A stretch of 10,878 bases of DNA from Candidatus Methanoplasma sp. (GTDB taxonomy: Archaea > Thermoplasmatota > Thermoplasmata > Methanomassiliicoccales > Methanomethylophilaceae), in NCBI GenBank assembly GCA_031256615.1, contig JAIRQG010000143.1, positions 1 to 10,878 of the forward strand, given 5' to 3'. A model generated the notes under the pieces. It was not told where the DNA came from and searched no databases. It saw nothing but the letters and a program-made list of their open reading frames with translations. Shown piece by piece: positions 1 through 6,505 of this stretch (position 1 is the stretch's first letter; every line of letters begins with the position of its first letter). Position numbers and translations under genes: made by a program.

Positions 1-220
1 TGGAAATATCGAATTCAGGAACGATAATATGATTTCCTGTTAGCCTCTTGTGCGACCCCGGTAGAACTGGAGGCACGATAAAAGCAGGCGCTTTAATAGG
101 AAAAATAGTAGGAGAAATAATAGCAGTCGTTCCACAGCCATCATTTTCCATCTCTTCGATGGAGAGATCCACGTAATTGCGCGGAAGTCTCATTTTATAT
201 TCATCTACGTTTATATGCAT
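1..220 (-). CDS. Small peptide with bacteriocin/RiPP-like leader (3' end beyond window)
   Basis: This reading frame opens at ATG 218-220, has an in-frame TAA just upstream (226-224), and stays open for 73 codons to the window edge. Near its N-terminus (residues 12-24) it reads LPRNYVDLSIEEM, followed by NDGCG at 26-30. From memory, this resembles the LPxNYVxLxxEEMxxxxGG leader seen in small bacteriocin-like or RiPP-like precursor peptides, here with GCG in place of a plain double glycine. After it comes a hydrophobic, proline-rich segment (about residues 34-54) and a more polar tail. A second ATG at 193-191 would start the peptide directly at MRLPRNYV and may be the true start. It is divergent from the small ORF at 266, with 45 nt between them. 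The function is inferred from the leader-like motif only; no maturation enzyme or transporter lies inside the window. It could also be an unrelated small protein. Confidence 0.5.
   Translation of the reverse strand, partial: MHINVDEYKMRLPRNYVDLSIEEMENDGCGTTAIISPTIFPIKAPAFIVPPVLPGSHKRLTGNHIIVPEFDIS
210..217 (+). promoter_or_regulatory. TATA-box candidate for the plus-strand ORF at 266
   Basis: The sequence TTTATATG is close to the archaeal TATA consensus. A start site about 25 nt downstream (near 240) would give a short leader that carries the AAAGAGGT ribosome binding site at 248-255. The element overlaps the first codons of the minus-strand peptide gene, so the two divergent genes may interfere. 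Predicted from sequence alone. Confidence 0.35.
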
Positions 221-252
221 TCTTTAATGAACTAAAGATAAAAAACTAAAGA
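221..252. repeat. Operator-like cluster of TCTTTA/TAAAGA half-sites
   Basis: TCTTTA (221-226) and TAAAGA (233-238) form a 6-bp inverted repeat with a 6-nt spacer. A third half-site, TAAAGA, lies at 247-252. The nonamer AACTAAAGA occurs twice, at 230-238 and 244-252. All of this lies in the 45-nt gap between the two divergent starts, where a shared regulator could bind. The region is A+T-rich, so chance is a real alternative. Confidence 0.25.
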
Positions 253-265
253 GGTAAAAAAATCA

Positions 266-517
266 ATGACTGCACAAACGCTATTTTTTACCGACAGACC
301 AATAGGGGGGCTGGCAACATATATTGGTGGTTCTGAAGACAATGGAAGCATAGACTATCGGTATAAAGAAATGATGTTCAGCTGTCCTTGCATAATTCCG
401 TCAGACATTATACCGGGGCTTGTTCAATATGGAATATGGCCCGGATTCAGCCTATGGATTTTTGATTTGGCAAAGGAGTATCTCATGAAAGTGGGAAATG
501 TATTCATTTTGATCTAA
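266..517 (+). CDS. Hypothetical small protein, possibly the N-terminal part of a broken gene
   Basis: This is an 83-codon ORF with a convincing Shine-Dalgarno sequence, AAAGAGGT at 248-255, 10 nt before the ATG. I do not recognise the family. The product has a glycine-rich N-terminal part, a Cys-Pro-Cys (residues 40-42), and several Trp and Tyr residues in the second half. No signal peptide or clear membrane helix is visible. It ends with TAA at 515-517, and the next ORF (554-760) is in the same frame only 12 codons later. A single ancestral gene of about 165 codons interrupted by a nonsense mutation is therefore as likely as two separate small genes. It is divergent from the leader-peptide gene. 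A secreted-peptide partner or immunity role would be pure speculation. Confidence 0.45.
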   Translation: MTAQTLFFTDRPIGGLATYIGGSEDNGSIDYRYKEMMFSCPCIIPSDIIPGLVQYGIWPGFSLWIFDLAKEYLMKVGNVFILI

Positions 518-553
518 GTATGCTTAGGATACCCCATACCTCCACACAAACTT

Positions 554-760
554 ATGCCAGAAGTGGTGCTTGACTTAAAAAGCTCCAACACAGGAGAATG
601 GCCTCCGTCTCTACTGGATACTTTGCCAGATGAGAGAACGGAGAAAAATTACAGACTCGAAAAGGATGCTGGTGACTTTATCGGGTACACGCCTTCAAAA
701 AAGGAGCCTTTTTTGGAATGGTTCATTAAATATCGTTTGATAAACACAGGAACTCCATGA
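554..760 (+). CDS. Hypothetical small protein, in frame with the preceding ORF
   Basis: This 68-codon ORF starts at ATG 554 and ends at TGA 758-760. Its residue mix looks like real protein: charged, with aromatic residues towards the C-terminus such as FLEWFIKYRLIN (residues 53-64). No Shine-Dalgarno sequence is obvious before the ATG, which supports the view that this is the C-terminal part of the gene that begins at 266, separated by the TAA at 515-517. The family is not recognised. The ATG of the following lipoprotein-like remnant lies at 762, one nucleotide after this stop, which suggests the genes were once translationally coupled in one plus-strand operon. Confidence 0.4.
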   Translation: MPEVVLDLKSSNTGEWPPSLLDTLPDERTEKNYRLEKDAGDFIGYTPSKKEPFLEWFIKYRLINTGTP

Positions 761-761
761 T

Positions 762-935
762 ATGAAAAAAGATTTTTATCCTACCTCTGTCTATTTTTTT
801 ATCTGCGGTCATGATTTCTTGTGCAGTTGTTTATGAAACAGTTAACGAGGAGAGTTCTTTTCCCATCGGAAAATCGATGCCCTCCACAGTGGAAATCATA
901 TGCGGAAACGGGATAGATGAAGTTGCTCCGCTTTC
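762..935 (+). pseudogene. Lipoprotein-like gene remnant, frameshifted and 3'-truncated
   Basis: From ATG 762, the frame as written gives a 24-residue dead end. Removing one A from the six-A run at 765-770 would instead give MKKIFILPLSIFLSAVM followed by ISC. That is a textbook lipoprotein signal peptide: Lys-Lys, a hydrophobic core, and a lipobox-like MISC with Cys encoded at 820-822. The shifted frame stays open through the remaining gap and continues antisense into the polB 3' end, stopping at 1138-1140. The part after about 935 is explained by polB and is unlikely to be protein. Only about 55 plausible codons remain. I read it as a decayed or truncated lipoprotein gene. A sequencing error in the A-run, or ribosomal slippage, could also explain the frame. 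An in-frame ATG at 811 exists but would miss the signal peptide. Confidence 0.4.
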
Positions 936-3347
936 TCAAAAGAAATCCTCGAGCTTAAGACCTTTCGAAGCGGTCTTCGGCGGTACGGTCGCCTCTTTCT
1001 TCTTCTCCGGAACGTCTTTGGAAGATCCGAAACCGCCGTCAAAAAGGGTCTGCTGCTGGCTTCCCATCAGAAGATCCTTCTCATTCCATCCGAAGACCTC
1101 TGTGATCCTCGAAGCGGTCTGCGCAAGCCTTTCCGCATAATACTTATAATCAGGCATTCCGTCAAATTCCGCGCCGCTTATGTAAGGTTCTACCTCCTGC
1201 GGCACGACGCTGCCGTTCGTGACCACCCATGATACCTTCATCCCCGGAATGAAATCATATCCTTTATTGACCATCTTTCTGGCGGCCTGCACATTGCTCA
1301 TCCTCTCAGGATTCTCATAGGCCTCCAGCCCCCTGCATGTTCTGGAGATCACAAGGTCCGATGTTTCTACCTTCTTGGCAAGCGTATTTTTGATCATGTC
1401 CTTGACGAACGCCATGGCCTCGTCGTTCTTCTCGTCGAGTATCTTCTCGAACAGTTCCATCAGAAGCCGGCTCTGAATGTCGAAGGAATCGGACCTTCTG
1501 ATCTCATACCCTCTGACCAGGAGTTCTTCTGTCTTTACGGGCCATGCCACTCTTCCGACGTATCTCTTCTTTTTTCCGTGAGAGAAAAGAGGTTCCAGAA
1601 GTTTTTCGAACTCGAGCGTTCCTCCCTCCTTGGAGAATCTTTTTGCCATCCCTTTGCCGAACTCGACGGAACCGTCCAGATTGTGCACGGGAGACTGCAT
1701 GAACACCGAGTCGGTATCCGAATAGATCACTGTGACGTTTTCCTTCCCGACCTCGTTTATTATCTTCTTGACATTGTCTCTTGCAAACGCCGTGATGGCC
1801 GCGCCGATGTTCTTGTCCGTGAACCTGTAGAATGATGATGCGAAAACCCCGTAGAAAGTATTCATCAGCACCTTGACGGCTTCCTGAAGACCATTGAGAT
1901 ATCTCCGTTCCGCATCGTCTGAGACGGACCTCATCCTTTCTTTTATGTTATCTCTTTGGTTCATCAGGTCTTTCAGTATCTTCGGCAGGATCCCCACTCT
2001 TTTATCGGGCGAAAGGAACCTTGCGCCGGAAGGCGCTGTTATGGTGCCTTGCGGAGAAAGGGTGGTGAAACAGATGTTCTTTGCAATGATCAGCGACGGA
2101 TACATCGATTTGAAGTCAAGCACACAGACCCAGTGGTACAGCCCGGGGTTCATCGTATGGACGTAACCTCCCTCTATCGGATCTCCGGATTCCCTTCTTC
2201 CCGTTAAGGGGACACCTACTTTTTGTCTGTCCGCTTCTCTTATCAGGAGGGAATCCGCAAGCTGCGACGAACCTGCGTTCAGAGCATCGTCAAGCGGAAG
2301 CTTCGAAACTGTCGAAAGGTCCATCCCCTTTCTTACTGTTCCAATCTTCACAAGTATCTTCAGAGCAAGTTCGGCATCCTTTTTGCAGTATTCGATGACC
2401 TTCTCTCTGTTGTTGTTCCACTCGTCATCCATCTTCTTTGGGTCGACATCAAGTTTCGATTCCCCCAGGACCTGATGCGAAACGGCATTCAGGGTTTCCT
2501 GTTTAGGCCTGAGCTCACGTTTCACCGCCCACCATGCATCGATGACGATGCGGCCTTTAAGCCTCCAGAACCTGTCGTTCACAACACGCGGCTGGCCCAG
2601 ATCCCTCCCCCACGGCAGGGCGTCCTTCATCTTATTGGCCTGCGCCCTCTCCATGATTTTTCTGATATCGTAGTTATCGATGTTGTATCCGGTGATGATG
2701 TCCGGATCTTCCTTTTTTATCAGCTCCGCGAATTTGACGATAATATCTTTCTCGCTGCCTGTGAGAGGTTCGCAGTTGCGGTAGATGCCGTCTTCCTCCA
2801 CGACCGAACATATGGTGTAGATGAAATCGTGCTGAATGCTGTTTTCCAGGTCGAAAGAAAAGAATCTGAGGCCGGGATCGAAGGATTCTATGTTCTCAAA
2901 GGATGACATCCTCATTATTATGTCCGTGGTGTACTGGCCGGTCGTTCTTTCTCCGATGGCCCTTATGCATGATCCCATATCGTGATCGTAAACGAACCTG
3001 TGATGGAACGGGATGTCCGCCGCAAGCACGACGAATCCTTTCTTCTTCCATTCGTTGCGGTAATCAGGGACCTTCCAAGGATATTTCACCGTCACTTTGA
3101 GGGCGGCATGGTCAGAGCCTTTGTAGAAAAGGCGGTCATGTTCCGTCTTGATCACTTCGGGATCCCCTTTCAGAGTTCTCTCGGTGTTCTCATTGGGATC
3201 GATTATGAAGAAGTAAGGATCGAACCCGTAGTAAAGAAGGGTGATGGATTTCTTGTCCCTGGTCTTGCCAAACAGTTCTACAAACACATTGCCGGCCGCA
3301 TCGTTGCTGTATGACGCCGTTATGAGTCTGATATCAACTGTTTCCAT
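936..3347 (-). CDS. polB: Family-B DNA polymerase with 3'-5' proofreading exonuclease
   Basis: This is a replicative/repair DNA polymerase of 803 residues, a normal length for archaeal PolB. The exonuclease motifs are present: Exo I FDLE at 165-168, Exo II GYNIDNYD at 220-227, and Exo III with Tyr320 and Asp324. The polymerase core has the YxGG-type hinge EGGYV (392-395 region), motif A DFKSMYPSLI (411-420), motif B KVLMNTFYG (492-500), motif C YSDTDS (542-547) and KKRY (593-596). All catalytic acidic residues I can check are intact. The N-terminal segment around 85-120 resembles the domain that holds the uracil-sensing pocket in archaeal PolB. The extreme C-terminus, GLKLEDFF, looks like a PCNA-interacting PIP box with Gly instead of Gln. 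The ATG lies 4 nt after the ychF stop, so the two genes are probably co-transcribed. The preceding AAGTGAT, which includes the ychF stop, may act as a ribosome binding site. Confidence 0.97.
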   Translation of the reverse strand: METVDIRLITASYSNDAAGNVFVELFGKTRDKKSITLLYYGFDPYFFIIDPNENTERTLKGDPEVIKTEHDRLFYKGSDHAALKVTVKYPWKVPDYRNEWKKKGFVVLAADIPFHHRFVYDHDMGSCIRAIGERTTGQYTTDIIMRMSSFENIESFDPGLRFFSFDLENSIQHDFIYTICSVVEEDGIYRNCEPLTGSEKDIIVKFAELIKKEDPDIITGYNIDNYDIRKIMERAQANKMKDALPWGRDLGQPRVVNDRFWRLKGRIVIDAWWAVKRELRPKQETLNAVSHQVLGESKLDVDPKKMDDEWNNNREKVIEYCKKDAELALKILVKIGTVRKGMDLSTVSKLPLDDALNAGSSQLADSLLIREADRQKVGVPLTGRRESGDPIEGGYVHTMNPGLYHWVCVLDFKSMYPSLIIAKNICFTTLSPQGTITAPSGARFLSPDKRVGILPKILKDLMNQRDNIKERMRSVSDDAERRYLNGLQEAVKVLMNTFYGVFASSFYRFTDKNIGAAITAFARDNVKKIINEVGKENVTVIYSDTDSVFMQSPVHNLDGSVEFGKGMAKRFSKEGGTLEFEKLLEPLFSHGKKKRYVGRVAWPVKTEELLVRGYEIRRSDSFDIQSRLLMELFEKILDEKNDEAMAFVKDMIKNTLAKKVETSDLVISRTCRGLEAYENPERMSNVQAARKMVNKGYDFIPGMKVSWVVTNGSVVPQEVEPYISGAEFDGMPDYKYYAERLAQTASRITEVFGWNEKDLLMGSQQQTLFDGGFGSSKDVPEKKKEATVPPKTASKGLKLEDFF

Positions 3348-3351
3348 AGGA

Positions 3352-4539
3352 TCACTTGTTGGCCACTATTCTGATTATATCTCCGTCCTGAAGCACATAA
3401 TCCGCTCCGACGGTCCTTTTTGTCTTGGCGTTCACTGCCCTTATGAACTTGTCCCCGAGTTCCGTATGGACCTTGTACGCAAGGTCTCTGGCATTGGACC
3501 CTCTGGGCACAAGGAAGCAGTCGGGCAGCACGCGCCCGAAATGGTCGGTGTATTTCGATTCGTCTTCGACTGGATACACAGCGATAAGGTCCAGCATCCT
3601 GAAGACACAATCTTCCAGACAAGCCTGCACACCTGTGCCGCTGTGTGCTTTCATTTTTTCTGCCATATAATCCAGGGCCTTTTTCTGCCCTTCATTGAGT
3701 TTAACACCGGGCTTGACCGTGAACCCTGAATTTCCGGGAACATAATCTATCAGTCCGGCCGTGGAGGCCTTCTTCAGTGCGAGTTCGGTCTCCGCAAGAG
3801 TGGGGACTGCAACATCGCCCATATTCCTCAATTTGTCAAGATTGCCCGGCGGTGAGATATCCGCTTTGTTCATTGCGATTATCATGGGTTTGGATATCTC
3901 TCTTATCCTTACGCAGAGCGCCAGCAGTTTTTCGTCATCCCACAGCGTCGGGTCCTGCGGCAGTTCAACGTGTCTAAGCGCATCTTTGATCTGCCCCTCG
4001 GTCACGTTCAGGCCCGCAAGCCTTTCCTGAAGTATGGTCTCGGGTTTGCTACCCTGCATCTTTGCCTGCCTGGCTATTTTGTTCAGGCCGTTCTTTATTA
4101 TCTCTCTCATCCAGAGAGCTATCTCTTTCCGGAGGAAGATCACATCCTCTGTCGGATCGTATTTGCCGTCGGCGGAATGGTTTCCTTCTATGTCGGTGGT
4201 CCCGCTCGCATCCACCACATTGATGAACGCGTCCGCCTGCCTGAGATCATCCAGAAATTTATTTCCGAGGCCTTTCCCCTCCCACGCATCCGGAACAAGG
4301 CCGGCGACATCCAGCAATTCTATCGGCACCATCCTTGTTCCGCCGACACATGCGGAGTTGTGAGGTGTGCACTGGATACCAAGGCTTTTGCACGGACATG
4401 GCGTCCTCACATGCGCTACGCCTTTGTTTGGTTCGATCGTCGTGAATGGATAGTTCGCGATCTCCACCGGCGCCATGGTCGCTGCGCCGAAGAACGTTGA
4501 CTTTCCGACATTTGGTTTTCCTACGATGCCGACCTGCAT
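3352..4539 (-). CDS. ychF: YchF-type (Obg family) GTPase with TGS domain
   Basis: This is a translation-associated P-loop GTPase of 395 residues. G1 is GKPNVGKS at 7-14, the switch I threonines are at 33-34, G3 DVAG is at 77-80, and G4 NKAD is at 224-227. A helical middle region separates the G domain from the C-terminal TGS domain (about 320-395), which begins near IAVYPVEDESKYTDHFG. The archaeal-type insertion between switch I and G3 contains Cys48, Cys50, Cys57 and Cys64, a possible metal site that I recall as common in archaeal homologues. The family binds ribosomes, but its exact role in archaea is unsettled. The ATG at 4539 is at the natural N-terminus (MQVGIVGKPN). No strong Shine-Dalgarno sequence precedes it, consistent with a leaderless or short-leader mRNA. 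polB follows after 4 nt. Confidence 0.95.
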   Translation of the reverse strand: MQVGIVGKPNVGKSTFFGAATMAPVEIANYPFTTIEPNKGVAHVRTPCPCKSLGIQCTPHNSACVGGTRMVPIELLDVAGLVPDAWEGKGLGNKFLDDLRQADAFINVVDASGTTDIEGNHSADGKYDPTEDVIFLRKEIALWMREIIKNGLNKIARQAKMQGSKPETILQERLAGLNVTEGQIKDALRHVELPQDPTLWDDEKLLALCVRIREISKPMIIAMNKADISPPGNLDKLRNMGDVAVPTLAETELALKKASTAGLIDYVPGNSGFTVKPGVKLNEGQKKALDYMAEKMKAHSGTGVQACLEDCVFRMLDLIAVYPVEDESKYTDHFGRVLPDCFLVPRGSNARDLAYKVHTELGDKFIRAVNAKTKRTVGADYVLQDGDIIRIVANK

Positions 4540-4564
4540 ATTATCTGGTGTATATGGTCCTGAA

Positions 4565-4578
4565 GATTATACATTTAC
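4565..4578 (-). promoter_or_regulatory. TATA-like element upstream of ychF
   Basis: On the minus strand this reads GTAAATGTATAATC, centred about 33 nt before the ychF ATG. Initiation about 25 nt downstream would fall within a few nucleotides of the start codon, which fits the lack of a Shine-Dalgarno sequence there. The match to the consensus is only partial. Confidence 0.3.
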
Positions 4579-4637
4579 TGTGCCTCATCGGCTTCGCTGG
4601 TTCCCGTTACCGACGGTACACATCACACAATAATCTG

Positions 4638-4666
4638 AAAAACAGACGGCGGGCATCCGTTTGTTT
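4638..4666 (-). terminator. Hairpin plus T-run downstream of ksgA
   Basis: The arms at 4640-4649 and 4657-4666 pair over 10 positions with one imperfect pair, around a 7-nt loop. On the minus strand the structure ends in five T residues (4642-4638). It sits about 130 nt after the ksgA stop and about 100 nt before the ychF start, in the 254-nt intergenic region 4540-4793, where I see no convincing gene. It may end the ribosome-biogenesis transcript. Archaea often terminate at plain T-runs, so the hairpin itself may be incidental. Confidence 0.3.
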
Positions 4667-4793
4667 ACATTTATGCATCATTTTTGCTACCCCGTTGCGT
4701 ACCTTCAGGGTATTCAGACACCCCTCTGTAACAAATGAATGGTCCAAATATAGTGAAGAAACACTCAGAAGACGTTGAAATAAAATACACTTC

Positions 4794-5594
4794 TCAAAGC
4801 CTTTGTTGCCTGCCGCAAAGGAATATGGAATTGGCGATATCCGCAATCTCCGCCGGTCGCAGTTCTTCGATCCTTGAATCCAGGAATGGGATGTTCCAGC
4901 TGTCTTCGATCATGCCTGCGGTTCTGAGAGATGTTCCGATCTTCTTCCTTCTGTGGTTGAATGTCGCCTCGGTGACCTTAAAGAACAGCTTCTCATCATG
5001 AACACTGAACGGTGCTGGCCTCGGCACGATCTCGACTATCGCGGAATCGACCTTCGGTTTGGGTTTGAACCTGGAAGCCGGCACCTTTTCCAGAAGCCGG
5101 CAGTCCGCTTTGTAAAAAAGATTGACAGTGAGCCTTGAATAGTCCGGGCTGCCGACATCTGCTGTCATCCGGTCCGCGAATTCCTTCTGCACCATGACGA
5201 TCGCTCTCCTGAAATCGCACTCGAGGAGTTTGAATATTATCGGCGTGGACACGCTGTACGGAAGGTTGCTGACGAAGACATCGAAGGGAGGGAACGGGAC
5301 CTTAACGGCATCCCCCCGGATCAAACGCAGCCTTTCCCCGTAGACATTTCCGATGTGGTCTGCCAGGGTCTCATCCAACTCTATGCATGCGACGCTGTCG
5401 GAACGTTCAATGAGCCTTGACGTCAATATGCCGAGCCCGGGGCCGATCTCCAGCACACGGTCCTCTTTGGATATCCCGGCAAAATCCACCTGACGGTCGG
5501 CTACCCTGTCATCAATAAGAAAATTCTGTCCCTTGCTCTTTTTAGGAACAATGCCGGTCTCGGCCATCAGCCTGCCGGTCTCTGTTCTGTTCAT
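4794..5594 (-). CDS. ksgA: 16S rRNA dimethyladenosine transferase (KsgA/Dim1)
   Basis: This enzyme uses S-adenosylmethionine to dimethylate two adjacent adenosines in the helix at the 3' end of 16S rRNA, a late step in small-subunit maturation. The protein has 266 residues, typical of the family. It shows the N-terminal GQNFL (22-26), the SAM-binding EIGPGLGILT (49-58), an acidic residue after strand 2 (ELDE, 72-75), catalytic motif IV NLPYSVSTP (110-118), and the family signatures FKPKPKVDSAIV (176-187) and FNHRRKKI (212-219). The start codon overlaps the stop of the DUF655 gene as ATGA (5594-5591), so translation is probably coupled. It is the last gene of the long operon. Confidence 0.96.
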   Translation of the reverse strand: MNRTETGRLMAETGIVPKKSKGQNFLIDDRVADRQVDFAGISKEDRVLEIGPGLGILTSRLIERSDSVACIELDETLADHIGNVYGERLRLIRGDAVKVPFPPFDVFVSNLPYSVSTPIIFKLLECDFRRAIVMVQKEFADRMTADVGSPDYSRLTVNLFYKADCRLLEKVPASRFKPKPKVDSAIVEIVPRPAPFSVHDEKLFFKVTEATFNHRRKKIGTSLRTAGMIEDSWNIPFLDSRIEELRPAEIADIANSIFLCGRQQRL

Positions 5595-6139
5595 TTGGTC
5601 ACAAAGAGATAACGTTTCATGGTGTTGTCTTTCAGTTCAAGCACTATGCGAGCGGATATGAGCTTCTCCGAGTTCTTGATGGACGTACGTTCGCCGAGTT
5701 CTTTGAAGTCTTTGAACGGACCGCCTTTTGTGCGCTCGTCGAGTATCGCGGTCATCGTCTTCTTTCCGAGGCCGGGAAGTTCTTCCAGAAGGTGTTTCCT
5801 CATTGAGATCGGTTCCGCCTCATTGAAGAATCTTATGAACCTCGTCTGATTTGATAACACTATCTCATTGACGCAGTATTCCAGTTCTGCCATCGCACCG
5901 TGCGTGAGATCCGAGGGGCCGATGCGCCTTTTCACATGGTCTATTGCCGTCCTCTTTACCGAATCTTTTCCTATGTAGACCCTCTCGCCGATATTGATCA
6001 CGACGTTTGGCTTCGGCACAAGCTCAAAGAGCTTGAATTCATCATCGCCAAGCGCGTAGCACAGCGGTTCCTTCTTCCCAAAATTTGTGGTAGGTATACC
6101 CTGCGAAAGATAGTCAAGTACATATGCGAATTCTTCCAC
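5591..6139 (-). CDS. DUF655 family predicted RNA-binding protein
   Basis: This 182-residue protein matches the archaeal DUF655 (COG1491) family, whose genes habitually sit between rpoF and ksgA. The N-terminal half (about 1-75) looks like a small beta-barrel, with VVINIGERVYIGK at 46-58. The C-terminal half carries a helix-hairpin-helix signature, LPGLGKKTMTAILDER at 121-136, suited to nucleic-acid binding. The biochemical role is not established. A link to rRNA processing or modification is inferred from its constant association with ksgA. The start is GTG 6139-6137, supported by a strong Shine-Dalgarno sequence. The 3' end overlaps ksgA by 4 nt. Confidence 0.9.
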   Translation of the reverse strand: MEEFAYVLDYLSQGIPTTNFGKKEPLCYALGDDEFKLFELVPKPNVVINIGERVYIGKDSVKRTAIDHVKRRIGPSDLTHGAMAELEYCVNEIVLSNQTRFIRFFNEAEPISMRKHLLEELPGLGKKTMTAILDERTKGGPFKDFKELGERTSIKNSEKLISARIVLELKDNTMKRYLFVTK

Positions 6140-6146
6140 CGCGACC

Positions 6147-6153
6147 CCTCCTT
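6147..6153 (-). promoter_or_regulatory. Ribosome binding site fixing the GTG start of the DUF655 gene
   Basis: AAGGAGG on the minus strand lies 7 nt before GTG 6139-6137. It is the strongest Shine-Dalgarno match seen in the window and supports the GTG over any later ATG. Confidence 0.7.
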
Positions 6154-6164
6154 GACGAATAGCG

Positions 6165-6482
6165 TTACAGATATTTACTGACCACTTCGACTATCTGGTC
6201 TATGGTCTTGGGTTCGGCATTAAGTCTTTCTTTCGAGAATATAGCGCGTACATCCTCAGGGTATTTCGGAAGGAGGTCAGCTATCTTCACGGCGACATAT
6301 TCTGTCATGCCGTCGATCGCACGTATTTCCTCCACGATCTTTCTGGAATCTTCGACCGACAGGGGGCATACAACTCTTGCATGTTCCATAGCAGTCTTCT
6401 GCGAAGTAAGCAGTTCTCTCTTCTCGTGCTCTTCTGTGAGAAGGTCTCTAACCTCGGCAAGTGTCACATACTGCTCGGACAT
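6165..6482 (-). CDS. rpoF: DNA-directed RNA polymerase subunit F (Rpo4, Rpb4-like)
   Basis: This is the small stalk subunit of archaeal RNA polymerase, which pairs with Rpo7/E and contributes to open-complex formation and processivity. The protein has about 105 residues. It begins SEQYVTLAEVRDLL and has the Rpb4-type helical core with LPKYPEDVRAIFSKER around residues 72-87, a typical motif of the archaeal subunit. I chose ATG 6482 because GGGTGAT (6493-6487) is a good Shine-Dalgarno sequence 4 nt before it. A GTG at 6491-6489, three codons upstream, lies inside that site and is less likely. It is flanked by rpl21e and the DUF655 gene, the usual archaeal order. Confidence 0.93.
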   Translation of the reverse strand: MSEQYVTLAEVRDLLTEEHEKRELLTSQKTAMEHARVVCPLSVEDSRKIVEEIRAIDGMTEYVAVKIADLLPKYPEDVRAIFSKERLNAEPKTIDQIVEVVSKYL

Positions 6483-6505
6483 TTGTATCACCCATCGAAA
6501 AATGT

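Noticed and set aside
515..517. Stop codon between two in-frame ORFs as recoding (pyrrolysine)
   Set aside because: The codon is TAA, not TAG, so pyrrolysine readthrough does not apply.
864..879. Short hairpin CATCG-GAAAAT-CGATG near the polB 3' end
   Set aside because: A 5-bp stem without a T-run on either strand is too weak to call a terminator.
936..1140. Continuation of the lipoprotein-like plus-strand frame
   Set aside because: It overlaps the polB C-terminus in antisense. Nothing in it resembles a lipoprotein domain, so only the part before about 935 is treated as remnant.
2223..2906. Long plus-strand open frame of 227 codons
   Set aside because: It is fully antisense to polB, which shows all exonuclease and polymerase motifs. 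The plus-strand translation has no recognisable domain.
3970..4500. Plus-strand open frame of 176 codons
   Set aside because: It is antisense to the GTPase gene, whose G motifs are intact.
4607..4846. Minus-strand 79-codon frame across the ksgA end and the gap
   Set aside because: It overlaps the 3' end of ksgA out of frame. It has no ribosome binding site and no recognisable composition.
6489..6491. GTG as start of rpoF
   Set aside because: This codon is part of the GGGTGAT site that serves the ATG at 6482-6480.
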